The position numbers and the translations under genes were made by a program. Shown here in pieces: positions 50,920-60,753 of a stretch of DNA of 64,000 bases; positions within the stretch are counted from its first letter, which is position 1, and every line of letters starts with the position of its first letter. The stretch covers positions 1 through 64,000 of the forward strand of contig NZ_CADEGP010000002.1 in the NCBI RefSeq assembly GCF_902826915.1, in the 5' to 3' direction. The DNA is from an uncultured Nitrosomonas sp. (GTDB lineage: Bacteria; Pseudomonadota; Gammaproteobacteria; Burkholderiales; Nitrosomonadaceae). The notes under the pieces were generated by a model. It did no database searches. It had not been told where the DNA came from and saw only the letters and a list, made by a program, of their open reading frames with translations.

Positions 50920-52572
50920 ATGAAGAATCTATTATCGGAAAACGGCTTTCTATCCGTAATATCACAATGGTTTAGCGCCAATATTCTTGCCCTTGGACGT
51001 GAAATGCGATTGTCTTATTTACCACCGTTAATGGTATACGTCGCCGCCGGCATCTCGGGTCTGACAAGTATTGTTGGCACGTTCTACGTCAAGGAAAAAC
51101 TTGGGCTTTCCGCCGAATTTCTGGCCATGCTAGGATTCTGGATGATGTTGCCATGGGCGCTAAAAATGCCGATGGGGCATTTGGTTGATCTGATCTGGCG
51201 CTGGAAGAGCTTGCTAGTATATTTAGGTGCCAGTTTAATCATGTTAAGTCTGTTGATCATGATTGGCTTGCTTGGACATACGGAGACCATGACCGCTATG
51301 GCCCCTGTTGAAGCTTGGTTTGTAACATCAGCCTTGCTGGCTCCGATCGGTTATGTTTTACAGGATGTGGTTGCCGATGCCATGACCGTTGAAGCAGTAC
51401 CGCGTGTCGATGAAAATGGCAATAAACTGAATTTAGAGAAGCGTAAGCTAATGCATGTCACGATGCAAACCCTGGGACGAGTCGCCATTATCGGCGGTGG
51501 TGTACTGGTATCCGTTATCAATGTTTTTATACTCCGCGATGCTGGATCACTGCCGGAAGTGGAAAAAGAAACCGTGTATTTATTGGTATATGAGCTTGCC
51601 TTGATTATTCCGCTTATTTCAATCTTTGGCGTTGTTTTTGCATCCTGGTTACGCCGACGCGAACGCAAGCATTTTCTCGCGTTGGGGCACAGCCGTCAGG
51701 AAGTCGATAGGTTACTGAATATGCACTCGGAAGCACCGGAAGTAAACTGGTGGATTCTGGGCGGCGGATTAGCTTTTACAATCATATCCTTGAGCATTGG
51801 CTTAAGTCGCATACCCGGCAGCGAGGAGATCATTTTTGTCATCTCCATGGTAATTGTCATATTTCTGATGTGGCGATTAACCGGCGAGCTTGAACCCGAG
51901 GCCCGCAACGTGCTAGTGGGTACGGCTGTGTTAATATTCATATTCCGCGCCATTCCCGGGCCCGGTGCCGGCTCTACCTGGTGGATGATTGACGAACTGG
52001 GCTTTGATCAACAATTTCTTGCCGTTTTGTCATTGGTGGGCGCTACATTAACGCTATTTGGCATGTTCATTTTCCGCCGTTTCATGGCCGAGCGCTCGAT
52101 TGCCTATATCATTGGTTTTCTCACTATCGTAGGGACATTTCTTTCACTACCGATCATAGGTATGTATTTTGGCCTACATCAATGGACAGCCGCCATGACT
52201 GGTGGAGTGGTCGATGCCCGCTTCATTGCATTGATTGATACCGCACTGGAATCTCCGCTCGGCCAGATTGCCATGATCCCAATGCTGGCCTGGATTGCCA
52301 ATTCCGCACCGGAAAAACTTAAAGCCACTTTTTTTGCTGTAATGGCCTCATTCACCAATCTGGCACTATCGGCTTCGCAACTCGGAACCAAGTATCTCAA
52401 CCAGATTTACGAAGTGAAACGTGAGGTGAAGGATGCTGTTTCCGGCCAAGTAACCATCCCGGCAGATTATAGCGATCTGGGGCAGTTACTGATTACCGTC
52501 ACGATCATTGGTTTTGTTTTGCCACTGGCCACGATTTTGATTGTCAAACATTCACGCTTTCGTAATGCTTGA
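50920..52572 (+). CDS. MFS transporter, BT1/folate-biopterin-like
   Basis: 550 residues with about 12 membrane helices and a larger cytoplasmic loop near residues 240-270. The segments GFWMMLPWALKMPMGHLVDLIWRWKSLLVYLGA, VLQDVVADAMTVE and STWWMIDELGFDQQFLAVLSLVG resemble the BT1 branch of the major facilitator superfamily. The substrate is unknown. It stands alone between the protease and the ComEA-like gene. Confidence 0.7.
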   Translation: MKNLLSENGFLSVISQWFSANILALGREMRLSYLPPLMVYVAAGISGLTSIVGTFYVKEKLGLSAEFLAMLGFWMMLPWALKMPMGHLVDLIWRWKSLLVYLGASLIMLSLLIMIGLLGHTETMTAMAPVEAWFVTSALLAPIGYVLQDVVADAMTVEAVPRVDENGNKLNLEKRKLMHVTMQTLGRVAIIGGGVLVSVINVFILRDAGSLPEVEKETVYLLVYELALIIPLISIFGVVFASWLRRRERKHFLALGHSRQEVDRLLNMHSEAPEVNWWILGGGLAFTIISLSIGLSRIPGSEEIIFVISMVIVIFLMWRLTGELEPEARNVLVGTAVLIFIFRAIPGPGAGSTWWMIDELGFDQQFLAVLSLVGATLTLFGMFIFRRFMAERSIAYIIGFLTIVGTFLSLPIIGMYFGLHQWTAAMTGGVVDARFIALIDTALESPLGQIAMIPMLAWIANSAPEKLKATFFAVMASFTNLALSASQLGTKYLNQIYEVKREVKDAVSGQVTIPADYSDLGQLLITVTIIGFVLPLATILIVKHSRFRNA

Positions 52573-52630
52573 TTAATGAATATCAATCAATATACTTCCT
52601 AAATTAATCTCTACAAAATCCGATATCACT

Positions 52631-52658
52631 TTGACCTGCGTGCATAGCAATGTATGTA
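52631..52658 (+). promoter_or_regulatory. candidate promoter of the ComEA-like gene
   Basis: TTGACC (52631-52636), 16 nt, TATGTA (52653-52658) upstream of the small helix-hairpin-helix gene. Only a sequence resemblance to sigma-70 promoters. Confidence 0.25.
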
Positions 52659-52739
52659 TTCGGGTATTTTTTAATCCACAAAAACTGAAGCGCTTGTTTT
52701 GTTCTGTGCATCAGTATTTGTTTTGATAAAGGAGATATT

Positions 52740-53027
52740 ATGCAGAAATGGTTTCTACTGATGGCTCTGGTATTCTTGTTTACTGGCACTGCATTCGCAG
52801 CGGTCAATATCAATACAGCTTCACAATCTGAGCTTGAATCTTTACAAGGAATTGGTCCTGCTAAAGCAAAAGCGATCATTGAGCACCGCGAAAAAAGCGG
52901 CACCTTCGCTTCCGTTGATGATTTAGCGAAAGTAAGCGGTATTGGTCAAGGAACTATCAAGCAACTTCGCGATGCAGTTACCGTCGAAGGTGAAAAAGCC
53001 ACAGAAGCTCCGGCCAAACAGGAGTAG
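52740..53027 (+). CDS. ComEA-like secreted helix-hairpin-helix DNA-binding protein
   Basis: 95 residues. A signal peptide (about 1-20, ending AFA) precedes one ComEA-type helix-hairpin-helix pair: VNINTASQSELESLQGIGPAKAKAIIEHRE then FASVDDLAKVSGIGQGTIKQL. Proteins of this kind bind incoming DNA in the periplasm during natural transformation, but short ones are also common in non-competent species. The ATG has AAAGGAGATATT upstream, a strong site. A clear terminator follows. Confidence 0.9.
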   Translation: MQKWFLLMALVFLFTGTAFAAVNINTASQSELESLQGIGPAKAKAIIEHREKSGTFASVDDLAKVSGIGQGTIKQLRDAVTVEGEKATEAPAKQE

Positions 53028-53048
53028 TTTTTGTAGTGGATTAATTTA

Positions 53049-53080
53049 CCCTCTCTGAAGATAATTCAGAGAGGGTTTTT
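53049..53080 (+). terminator. intrinsic terminator after the ComEA-like gene
   Basis: CCCTCTCTGAA (53049-53059) pairs perfectly with TTCAGAGAGGG (53065-53075) around a five-base loop and is followed by a T run (53076-53080 and beyond). Confidence 0.93.
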
Positions 53081-53153
53081 ATTTGCGTGATTACTTTGTT
53101 TCAATACCGTTAGCTTATGCGATAATTGATGCATCTATGGTAAAGTTTGCATC

Positions 53154-54059
53154 ATGCACAAAACAATTGAAAATTTTGTTGGTAATACGCCCTTAGTCAG
53201 ACTCAAGCATTTACCCGGAACGACTTCCAATACCATTCTTATCAAGCTAGAAGGTAATAATCCTGCCGGATCGGTCAAAGACCGACCGGCATTGTCGATG
53301 ATTTCGCATGCGCAACAACGCGGAGAAATTAAACCAGGCGATACACTGATTGAAGCTACCAGTGGCAATACCGGAATTGCATTGGCGATGGCTGCCGCCA
53401 TGATGGGTTATCGCATGATATTGATCATGCCGGAAAATTTGAGCATTGAACGACGGCAGTCCATGAGCGCATACGGCGCAAAGATTATTCTGACACCGAA
53501 ATCCGGCAGCATGGAGCAAGCTCGGGATGTGGCGGAAAAAATGCGCGACGAAGGCCAAGGCATCATTTTGGATCAATTTGCAAATCCGGATAATCCACGG
53601 GCGCATTATGAAGGCACGGCACCAGAAATCTGGCGCGATACGCAAGGAAAAATTACCCATTTTGTTAGCAGCATGGGGACAACAGGTACAATCATGGGTT
53701 GCTCAAAATTTTTCAGGGAGCAGCAAACACCGATTAAAATAATCGGTGTGCAACCAGAGGATGGCGCACAAATACCCGGTATCCGCAAATGGTCTCCAGC
53801 ATACTTGCCAAAAATTTTCGATGCGAAACGGATCGATGAAATGATTTATGTGAACCAGCCCGAGGCCGAAGATATGACACGCAGATTAGCCCGTGAAGAA
53901 GGGATTTTTGCAGGCATTTCATCGGGCGGCGCTCTGGCGGCAGCACTTAAAGTATCCGATCGCGTTGAAAACGCAACCCTAGTTTTCATCGCGTGTGACC
54001 GGGGAGATCGCTACTTATCGACCGGGGTTTTCCCTGCTAATGATGTACGATCAGAATAA
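53154..54059 (+). CDS. cysM: cysteine synthase B
   Basis: 301 residues. A second PLP cysteine synthase. The PLP lysine lies in GSVKDRPALSMI, the Asp after the Lys being the CysM pattern, and [15 protein letters not shown] and SSMGTTGTIMGCSKF are the substrate and phosphate loops. CysM enzymes can also use thiosulfate. It starts the plus-strand run that continues into ybgC and the tol genes, after 21 nt, though those probably have their own promoter. Confidence 0.94.
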   Translation: MHKTIENFVGNTPLVRLKHLPGTTSNTILIKLEGNNPAGSVKDRPALSMISHAQQRGEIKPGDTLIEATSGNTGIALAMAAAMMGYRMILIMPENLSIERRQSMSAYGAKIILTPKSGSMEQARDVAEKMRDEGQGIILDQFANPDNPRAHYEGTAPEIWRDTQGKITHFVSSMGTTGTIMGCSKFFREQQTPIKIIGVQPEDGAQIPGIRKWSPAYLPKIFDAKRIDEMIYVNQPEAEDMTRRLAREEGIFAGISSGGALAAALKVSDRVENATLVFIACDRGDRYLSTGVFPANDVRSE

Positions 54060-54080
54060 GGCTTAGCGTCATTCATTAGT

Positions 54081-54491
54081 ATGTTAACCAATTACTTTTC
54101 ACTGCCGGTTCGTGTCTATTATCAGGATACAGATGCGGGTGGAGTGGTATATCATTCAACCTACCTGAATTTCATGGAGCGAGCACGCTATGAATGGCTT
54201 AGAGAACTTGGATTTAATGCCAATACATTGGTTGCAACCTCTAAAATCTTGTTCATGATTCGTTCAATTGAGGTCGAGTATTTCAAACCAGCGACATTGG
54301 ATGATTTGCTGAATATAACAGTAGCTGTTCAGGAAGTTGGCAGAAGCCGCATTACGCTATTTCAGGAAGTTCTGTGTAACCATATCAAATTAGTAAACGC
54401 CACAGTTCATGTGGTATGTGTCGATGCAGTAAAACTCAGACCTGTGAGTATTCCTGCATCTCTTCGTGAAAAAATTGGGACGTCCGCATGA
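54081..54491 (+). CDS. ybgC: tol-pal system acyl-CoA thioesterase
   Basis: 136 residues, a hot-dog fold. The catalytic Asp is in YYQDTDAGGVVYHSTYLNFMERARYEWL, the 4-hydroxybenzoyl-CoA-thioesterase signature. It is the first gene of the tol-pal cluster in most proteobacteria and probably acts in phospholipid metabolism linked to the envelope. It overlaps tolQ by 4 nt. Confidence 0.93.
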   Translation: MLTNYFSLPVRVYYQDTDAGGVVYHSTYLNFMERARYEWLRELGFNANTLVATSKILFMIRSIEVEYFKPATLDDLLNITVAVQEVGRSRITLFQEVLCNHIKLVNATVHVVCVDAVKLRPVSIPASLREKIGTSA

Positions 54492-55168
54492 GCACAACAG
54501 TAACACAAGATATGTCATTTCTTTATCTGATCGCTAGCGCCAGTGTACTGGTACAACTGGTAATGCTGGTTCTGGTATTGATTTCGTTTTTTTCCTGGTG
54601 GTTTATTTTTCGTAAACACTTTGTTATCCGCAATGAGATAAGGAAAACGGATGATTTTGAGGATATTTTCTGGCGCGGAGTCGATTTGAATGCGCTGCAT
54701 CAGCGAATAACGAGCGCACGCTATGACTCCGGAAGTCTGGAACGGATCTTTGCCGCCGGTTTTGGTGAATTTAACAAGCACGCTGCCGGATCTGATCTTG
54801 ACGCGGTAATGGAAAGCACTCGCAGAGCCATGCGTGCTACGTATCAACGGGAAATGGATTATCTGGAATCGCACTTGTCATTTCTGGCCACCGTTGGTTC
54901 AGTCAGTCCTTACATCGGCTTGTTAGGCACCGTGTGGGGCATTATGAATTCTTTCCGCAGTCTCGCCAACGTCACCCAAGCTACCATCGCGCATGTCGCT
55001 CCAGGAATCGCGGAAGCCTTAATTGCAACAGCAATGGGATTATTTGCGGCCATCCCAGCAGTGGTTGCATATAATCGCTATGCCAGCAGCACCGATCAGC
55101 TGGCAACCCGGTTCGAGAGTTTCATGGAAGAATTGTCCAATGTATTGCAACGGCGAGCAGCCGGATAA
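54488..55168 (+). CDS. tolQ: Tol-Pal protein TolQ
   Basis: 226 residues with three membrane helices (about 13-38, 135-160, 170-195). The MotA/TolQ/ExbB domain is clear (FLATVGSVSPYIGLLGTVWGIMNSF, and PGIAEALIATAMGLFAAIPAVVAYN). With TolR it forms the proton-driven motor that energises TolA. Overlaps ybgC. Confidence 0.96.
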   Translation: MSTTVTQDMSFLYLIASASVLVQLVMLVLVLISFFSWWFIFRKHFVIRNEIRKTDDFEDIFWRGVDLNALHQRITSARYDSGSLERIFAAGFGEFNKHAAGSDLDAVMESTRRAMRATYQREMDYLESHLSFLATVGSVSPYIGLLGTVWGIMNSFRSLANVTQATIAHVAPGIAEALIATAMGLFAAIPAVVAYNRYASSTDQLATRFESFMEELSNVLQRRAAG

Positions 55169-55187
55169 ACTGATATAAGAGGATTCT

Positions 55188-55601
55188 ATGGCGCGTCGTG
55201 CCAAACATCGATTAATGAATGAGATCAATGTAGTACCATACATTGATGTGATGCTGGTATTGCTCATCATTTTTATGGTCACAGCACCCATGATCAACCA
55301 CGGACAGATTGAGTTACCACAGATTGGTAAATCGCTGGCAACGCCAGCTGTACCCCTGGAAGTAATCATACAAGCGGATGGCAGCCTTTCCTTGCGCGAT
55401 CGTGCCATATCTTCAACAGAACAGAGTGTTGACCAGAATCAACTGATCGAGGCCATCAAACAGAAACAAGCACAAAACGCTGAACAACCGGTCGTGATTG
55501 CCGCCGACAAAAACGTGCGCTATGAAGAAGTCATCAAGGTAATGGATGTTCTGCAGCAGAATCAAGTGCAAAGAGTAGGTTTGCTGGCGCAACAGAAATG
55601 A
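55188..55601 (+). CDS. tolR: Tol-Pal protein TolR
   Basis: 137 residues. One membrane helix with the essential Asp in INVVPYIDVMLVLLIIFMVTAP, and a periplasmic ExbD/TolR domain (VVIAADKNVRYEEVIKVMDVLQ). Part of the TolQ-TolR stator. 19 nt after tolQ. Confidence 0.96.
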   Translation: MARRAKHRLMNEINVVPYIDVMLVLLIIFMVTAPMINHGQIELPQIGKSLATPAVPLEVIIQADGSLSLRDRAISSTEQSVDQNQLIEAIKQKQAQNAEQPVVIAADKNVRYEEVIKVMDVLQQNQVQRVGLLAQQK

Positions 55602-55611
55602 ACTATTTGTA

Positions 55612-56505
55612 ATGAGTGTAACCGCCTTACGCAATTCATCCTATTCTGAACCGAGAATACTATTGGCAGGCGTGCTAGCTGGATTGGTGCATCTCGTGTT
55701 TATTGCGTTATTGATTTTTGGTTTAAATTGGAAAGATCATCCACCCGAAGGCATGATGGTCGAAATCTGGACAGAGTTGCCCAAGCCCATTCAAGAACCA
55801 GTCAAAACCCAACCACCACCAAAACAACAAACCAAACCCGCACCAGAGCCCTTAAAACCAAAACCCGAGCCAGAACCGCCAAAACCAGAATCAGTCAAAC
55901 CTGAGCCTGCTAAGCCAGCACCGCGGCAAGCGGCTGTGACGCCGCCTGTCAAAAAACCAGATATTACGATGCAGCAGAAACCAGAACCCATTAAAGAAAT
56001 CAAACCGGACCTGGAGCAGCAAAAGAAAAAAGAACAAGAAAGGTTAAAAGAACTGGAAAAACAAAAGGAGCTTGAGAAAAAGAAAGAATTAGAGAAACAA
56101 AAGGAATTGGAAAAACAAAAAGAACTGGCCGCACAACGACAGCGAGAACAAGCAGCAAAAGCACAGCGAGAAGCTGAAGCGCAACGTGCTGCGCAACAAG
56201 CAGCAGCAAGGAATTTGGTAACGAATGAAATCTCGAAGTATAAAGCTCTGATCCTGGCCAAGATCAGGAGCAGAATCGTAATGCCGCCTGATTTACCGGG
56301 CAACCCTATTGCTGAATTCAGCGTTACGTTGCTTCCTGGCGGCGACATTCTCGATGTTAGATTGACCAAGAGTAGCGGGCATGCTGTTTTTGACAATGCC
56401 GTAGAACGTGCAATCTTTTTGTCAAAACCACTACCACTACCTCCCGATCCTGCGCTGTTTCATGAATTCCGTAATCTGAATATTACAGTGCATTATCGTG
56501 AATGA
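55612..56505 (+). CDS. tolA: Tol-Pal protein TolA
   Basis: 297 residues. One membrane helix (about 18-38), a Pro/Lys/Glu-rich segment (about 58-125), a long Lys/Glu/Gln coiled coil (about 125-200) with the repeat KELEKQ, and a C-terminal TolA/TonB-like domain (about 205-297, FSVTLLPGGDILDVRLTKSSGH). It spans the periplasm and links the TolQR motor to TolB and Pal. The repeat region at 56030-56210 is A-rich DNA and may be length-variable. Confidence 0.93.
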   Translation: MSVTALRNSSYSEPRILLAGVLAGLVHLVFIALLIFGLNWKDHPPEGMMVEIWTELPKPIQEPVKTQPPPKQQTKPAPEPLKPKPEPEPPKPESVKPEPAKPAPRQAAVTPPVKKPDITMQQKPEPIKEIKPDLEQQKKKEQERLKELEKQKELEKKKELEKQKELEKQKELAAQRQREQAAKAQREAEAQRAAQQAAARNLVTNEISKYKALILAKIRSRIVMPPDLPGNPIAEFSVTLLPGGDILDVRLTKSSGHAVFDNAVERAIFLSKPLPLPPDPALFHEFRNLNITVHYRE

Positions 56506-56547
56506 TTGTTATAATCAGTGAAAAAATTTAACGCTTTCTAAAACTTA

Positions 56548-57852
56548 ATGCTTATGTCAATTTACTGCTCTAAATTAATGCGTGGTTTGCTATTTTTGCT
56601 TCTATGGCTAATCATTCCATCGCTCCACGCACAACTAAATATCGAAATTTTTGGCGGTGGCGCATCCCGCATTCCGATTACTATCGTTCCTTTTGCTGAA
56701 GAAAATAGGCTGCAGCAAAGCATTACCCCTGTTATCAGTGCCGATTTGCAACGCACTGGATTGTTCAGATTGATTGATCCCGCTGGCTCATCACCCCATG
56801 CACCGGTGGAAGTAGTCTATGCCGACTGGGCCAATCGAGGAGTCAATGCTCTGGTCATCGGCCGCGTTACGCATTTGTCCGACGACCAGGTGGAAATTCA
56901 GTTTCGGGTAATGGATATTGCCAAGAAATCACAATTAACCGGCCTGGCCATTACCGTTCCAACTACACAATTACGCGCTGCAGCGCATCGCATCGCGGAT
57001 GTTATCTACGAAGCGCTGACCGGTGATGTTGGGGTATTTAGTACCCGTATCGCCTATGTTCTGAAACGTGGCAATAAATACGCATTACAAGTTGCTGATG
57101 CCGATGGTTATAATGCACAATCCATCATCGAATATACGGAACCGATTATTTCTCCCGCATGGTCTCCGGATGGAAACCAATTGGCTTATGTATCTTTTGA
57201 GAACAAAAAACCGGTTGTATACGTTCAGACACTATCAACCCGTGAACGCAGAGCAGTTGCCAGTTTTAAAGGCAGCAATAGTGCGCCAGCCTGGTCTCCG
57301 GATGGAAAAAGGCTGGCGGTTGTGTTGACTGGACAGGGTGGATCACAAATATTTCTGGTCAATACCGATGGCAGCGGTTTGCAAAGATTGAGTAGAAGTT
57401 CCAGTATTGATACAGAACCGAACTTCTCTCCAGACGGACGATACATCATATTTACTTCTGATCGTGGCGGTAGCCCGCAAATTTACCGCATGCCAGTAAC
57501 CACCACAGAGTCTAGCAATGCCGAACGCCTTACATTTGAAGGTAACTACAATGCCAGTCCCGATTATAGTCGGGATGGCAAAAGCTTTACTTTTATTCAT
57601 CGCAACAACAATCAGTTTAATGTAGCTGCTCAAGAGATCGGTTCACGTCAAGTAGAGATTCTAACCAATTCCAAATTTGACGAATCACCTAGTTTCGCAC
57701 CCAATGGCAAAATGATCCTGTATGCGACTGAAATAAACGGGCATGGTATATTATCCGCTGTTTCCAGAGACGGGCAGACACGGCAACAACTGTCGGTACA
57801 AACGGGCGATATCCGAGAACCGGCCTGGGGTCCTTTACCAAAATGGAAGTAA
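56548..57852 (+). CDS. tolB: Tol-Pal protein TolB
   Basis: 434 residues. Signal peptide (about 1-28), N-terminal TolB_N domain, then a beta-propeller with repeated WSPDG/FSPDG/YSRDG blades (ISPAWSPDGNQLAYVS, PAWSPDGKRLAVV, NFSPDGRYIIF). It binds Pal and TolA in the periplasm. ATGs at 56548 and 56554 are both possible starts. Confidence 0.95.
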   Translation: MLMSIYCSKLMRGLLFLLLWLIIPSLHAQLNIEIFGGGASRIPITIVPFAEENRLQQSITPVISADLQRTGLFRLIDPAGSSPHAPVEVVYADWANRGVNALVIGRVTHLSDDQVEIQFRVMDIAKKSQLTGLAITVPTTQLRAAAHRIADVIYEALTGDVGVFSTRIAYVLKRGNKYALQVADADGYNAQSIIEYTEPIISPAWSPDGNQLAYVSFENKKPVVYVQTLSTRERRAVASFKGSNSAPAWSPDGKRLAVVLTGQGGSQIFLVNTDGSGLQRLSRSSSIDTEPNFSPDGRYIIFTSDRGGSPQIYRMPVTTTESSNAERLTFEGNYNASPDYSRDGKSFTFIHRNNNQFNVAAQEIGSRQVEILTNSKFDESPSFAPNGKMILYATEINGHGILSAVSRDGQTRQQLSVQTGDIREPAWGPLPKWK

Positions 57853-57886
57853 TGTCTTAGTTTTTTTAATTTTAAAGGAGCAATAA

Positions 57887-58405
57887 ATGAGAAAGTTATT
57901 AAGCATTGCATTGATCGTTCTGTTATCCGCATGTGCCAGTCAAACCACACAGCCTGATGTTGAAGATCTTACATCAGGCACAGATAATGGTTTAAGCGGA
58001 AGTGATTTGATGGGATCCGATTCAGGAAGGCCTAGCTATTTCAACCAACTAAATGATCCCAACAGCATTCTGTCACAACGTAGCGTTTTTTATGATTATG
58101 ATAGTTATACAGTAGCAAGTGAATATAGAGAGTTGGTGCTATCACATGCCAGATTCCTGCGTGACAACCCTGCTGCCAGCGTAATCCTGCAGGGAAATAC
58201 GGATGATCGTGGCAGCCGTGAATACAATTTGGCTTTGGGTCAGCGCCGCGCCGACAGCGTTAAAAATATGATGATACTGTCGGGCGCACAAGACGTACAG
58301 ATCGAGTCGGTTAGCCTGGGAGAGGAAAAACCGCACGCAATGGGTCACGGTGAATCAGCCTGGAGTCAGAACCGTCGCACTGATATTCTTTACCGAGGCG
58401 AATAA
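57887..58405 (+). CDS. pal: peptidoglycan-associated lipoprotein Pal
   Basis: 172 residues. A lipoprotein signal with lipobox LLSACAS (Cys about 16) anchors it in the outer membrane; the C-terminal OmpA-like domain binds peptidoglycan (VILQGNTDDRGSREYNLALGQRRADSVKNMM). AAGGAG precedes the ATG. 34 nt after tolB. Confidence 0.96.
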   Translation: MRKLLSIALIVLLSACASQTTQPDVEDLTSGTDNGLSGSDLMGSDSGRPSYFNQLNDPNSILSQRSVFYDYDSYTVASEYRELVLSHARFLRDNPAASVILQGNTDDRGSREYNLALGQRRADSVKNMMILSGAQDVQIESVSLGEEKPHAMGHGESAWSQNRRTDILYRGE

Positions 58406-58407
58406 CG

Positions 58408-59307
58408 ATGTTGATACGCGCTTTCTTTCTACTGTTATTGCTAAGCTGCAATGTCAGTTATGCATCATTCTTTGGTGATAGCGAAGCACGCGAACAAATT
58501 GACGTATTGCGCAAACAGGTTAAGGAAATGGAAGTGCGTATTGCCAAGATGGATCAAGCGCTAAATAACCAGGCACTGGTAGAGCTTTACACCCGGGTTG
58601 AAACACTTGGGCTTGAACTGGGAAAATTAAATGGTCAAATAGAAATGCTCAGTAACGAAAATGCGTTGTTACAAAAGCGACAACGAGATTTTTATATCGA
58701 TCTTGATAATCGACTCCGCCAGATTGAGCAGCCTGGCAGCCGAGCGCCTTCGTCTCATTCTGAACCCCAGAGCTCTCCTCGTAGCATGGCAGCACCGCCA
58801 CCTGACGAACATGCAGCCGCTCCACCGATTAATAATGATATAACTCCTGAATCATTCCCAGCTGAAGGAGTAGATTCATCTCGAGCTATGGATTCTGGGC
58901 CTTTGTCAGCCAATGAATTAGCGCCACCAGGTCCAGTAGAAAATGGTTCTTATAAGGAAGCGTATGATTCGTTCAGAAATGGTGAATATACGAACGCTAT
59001 CGCACAATTTGAAAACTTTCTGGGAAATTATCCGCGATCCAGCTTAGCACCTGGTGCTGCTTACTGGATTGGCAATGCGCGCTACGCATTGCGTGATTAT
59101 CAATTAGCCATCGATGCGCAAAAAAGATTGATCGGCAAGTACCCAGATAGCAATAAAGTACCGGATGCTCTGCTAAATATCGCTACCAGCCAGTTTGAAA
59201 TGGGTGACCGCAATACAGGCAGAAAAACCCTGGAGAATTTGCTGGCAAGTTACCCGCACAGTGAAGCCGCAGGAAAAGCCAAACAACGCTTATCGAACAT
59301 CAAGTAA
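58408..59307 (+). CDS. cpoB: cell division coordinator CpoB (YbgF)
   Basis: 299 residues. Signal peptide (about 1-20), an N-terminal coiled coil (about 28-110) that trimerises and binds TolA, a Pro/Ser-rich linker, and C-terminal TPR repeats (YKEAYDSFRNGEYTNAIAQFENFLGNYPRSSLAPGAAYWIGNARYAL and a second at DYQLAIDAQKRLIGKYPDSNKVPDALL). It coordinates peptidoglycan synthesis and outer-membrane constriction. 2 nt after pal. Confidence 0.94.
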   Translation: MLIRAFFLLLLLSCNVSYASFFGDSEAREQIDVLRKQVKEMEVRIAKMDQALNNQALVELYTRVETLGLELGKLNGQIEMLSNENALLQKRQRDFYIDLDNRLRQIEQPGSRAPSSHSEPQSSPRSMAAPPPDEHAAAPPINNDITPESFPAEGVDSSRAMDSGPLSANELAPPGPVENGSYKEAYDSFRNGEYTNAIAQFENFLGNYPRSSLAPGAAYWIGNARYALRDYQLAIDAQKRLIGKYPDSNKVPDALLNIATSQFEMGDRNTGRKTLENLLASYPHSEAAGKAKQRLSNIK

Positions 59308-59396
59308 ATCCAAAATTTAAACATCACTCCTCAATTGCTGTTTGCTGCATTCGCCACAAAGTAGTAGAGTCCGTTTTTTCCTTCAGGTAACTAGTA

Positions 59397-60056
59397 ATGA
59401 TGCAAGCGTTAGAGACAACAACCTTGCGTGTCAGTGAAATTTTCTTCTCGTTACAAGGTGAAACAAGTCGCGTTGGACTACCTACGGTTTTCGTACGTCT
59501 GACAGGCTGTCCCTTGCGTTGCGGCTATTGTGACACCGCCTATGCGTTTACTGGCGGTGAAAATGTTTCTATTGCAGACATCTTGGATCGAATCACGCAT
59601 TACAAAACGAATTACGTCACCGTTACAGGCGGAGAACCGCTAGCTCAAAAAGCTTGTTTAGTTCTGCTCACTGCACTCTGCGATGCCAAGTATTCGGTAT
59701 CGCTCGAAACCAGCGGCGCCTTGGATTTGTCGCAAGTAGATCTGCGCATCTGCAAAGTAATGGACATTAAAACACCAGGTTCTGGTGAGGTCGTAAAGAA
59801 CAACTGGGAAAATCTAATCTATCTGACACAAAAAGATGAAATAAAATTTGTACTGTGTGATGAAACAGACTATCAATGGGCCATTGAAATTATTCATCAA
59901 AAGCAGCTATCGCAGTTATGCCCAATCTTATTTTCACCGGTTTATAATAGCCTAAATCCCGCAACGTTGGCCTCTTGGATATTGCGCGATGAATTACCTG
60001 TCAGAATGCAACTGCAAATGCATAAATTGCTTTGGGGCGAAGGACCGGGACGATGA
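59397..60056 (+). CDS. queE: 7-carboxy-7-deazaguanine synthase QueE
   Basis: 219 residues. Radical-SAM enzyme of the queuosine pathway that makes the 7-deazaguanine ring from 6-carboxy-tetrahydropterin. The cluster motif is [14 protein letters not shown] (CxxxCxxC) and the SAM motif VTGGEPL. It clusters with queC, which does the next step. Two adjacent ATGs (59397, 59400) are possible starts. Confidence 0.95.
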   Translation: MMQALETTTLRVSEIFFSLQGETSRVGLPTVFVRLTGCPLRCGYCDTAYAFTGGENVSIADILDRITHYKTNYVTVTGGEPLAQKACLVLLTALCDAKYSVSLETSGALDLSQVDLRICKVMDIKTPGSGEVVKNNWENLIYLTQKDEIKFVLCDETDYQWAIEIIHQKQLSQLCPILFSPVYNSLNPATLASWILRDELPVRMQLQMHKLLWGEGPGR

Positions 60057-60075
60057 AGCCAATACCAATCAAACT

Positions 60076-60750
60076 ATGAAGAAAGCAGTTGTATTATTGT
60101 CCGGAGGATTGGATTCCGCAACCACATTAGCCATTGCCCGCGACCAAGGTTTTGAGTGTCATGCATTGAGTATCGATTATGGCCAACGACATTACGCAGA
60201 GTTAAATGCCGCGCAAAAGGTCGCACAATCATTGGGCTCCCATGCACACAAGATAATTAAGATCAATCTGACCGCATTTGGTGGATCTGCGCTAACGGAT
60301 CAATCCATTGAGGTGCCTACCTCTGGGAAAAATATTAATATTCCGGTTACTTATGTTCCAGCCAGAAATACCATCATGTTGTCACTGGCATTAGCCTGGG
60401 CGGAAACATTGGATTGCCAGGATATTTTTATTGGTGTTAACACAGTTGATTATTCCGGTTATCCAGATTGCCGGATGGAATACATTCAGGCTTTCGAAAA
60501 AATGGCTAACCTAGCGACTAGAGCGGGCATTGAAGGCAAACAGCTAACCATCCATACGCCGCTCATGCCTTTGTCCAAGCAAGAGATAATTCAACTTGGA
60601 CTTGCTTTAGGTGTTGATTATAGCTTCACCGTTTCTTGCTATCAGGCGGACGAAGCGGGACGAGCTTGCGGTGTCTGTGATTCCTGTCGGATTCGCAAAG
60701 CAGGGTTTAAAATAGCGAACATAATCGATCCAATCATTTATAGACCCTAA
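60076..60750 (+). CDS. queC: 7-cyano-7-deazaguanine synthase QueC
   Basis: 224 residues from the ATG at 60076; a longer frame overlaps queE but the family begins [16 protein letters not shown]. The PP-loop SGGLDS binds ATP, and the C-terminal zinc cysteines are in [25 protein letters not shown]. It converts carboxy-deazaguanine to preQ0. It starts 19 nt after queE; the stop is 3 nt from the stop of the convergent next gene. Confidence 0.96.
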   Translation: MKKAVVLLSGGLDSATTLAIARDQGFECHALSIDYGQRHYAELNAAQKVAQSLGSHAHKIIKINLTAFGGSALTDQSIEVPTSGKNINIPVTYVPARNTIMLSLALAWAETLDCQDIFIGVNTVDYSGYPDCRMEYIQAFEKMANLATRAGIEGKQLTIHTPLMPLSKQEIIQLGLALGVDYSFTVSCYQADEAGRACGVCDSCRIRKAGFKIANIIDPIIYRP

Positions 60751-60753
60751 GCA

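Noticed and set aside
56000-56210. Apparent repeat array
   Set aside because: It is the Lys/Glu coiled-coil coding region of tolA, not a DNA repeat element or CRISPR.
55791-56396. 201-codon antisense frame rich in Cys, Ser and Phe
   Set aside because: Direct shadow of the repetitive tolA coding sequence.
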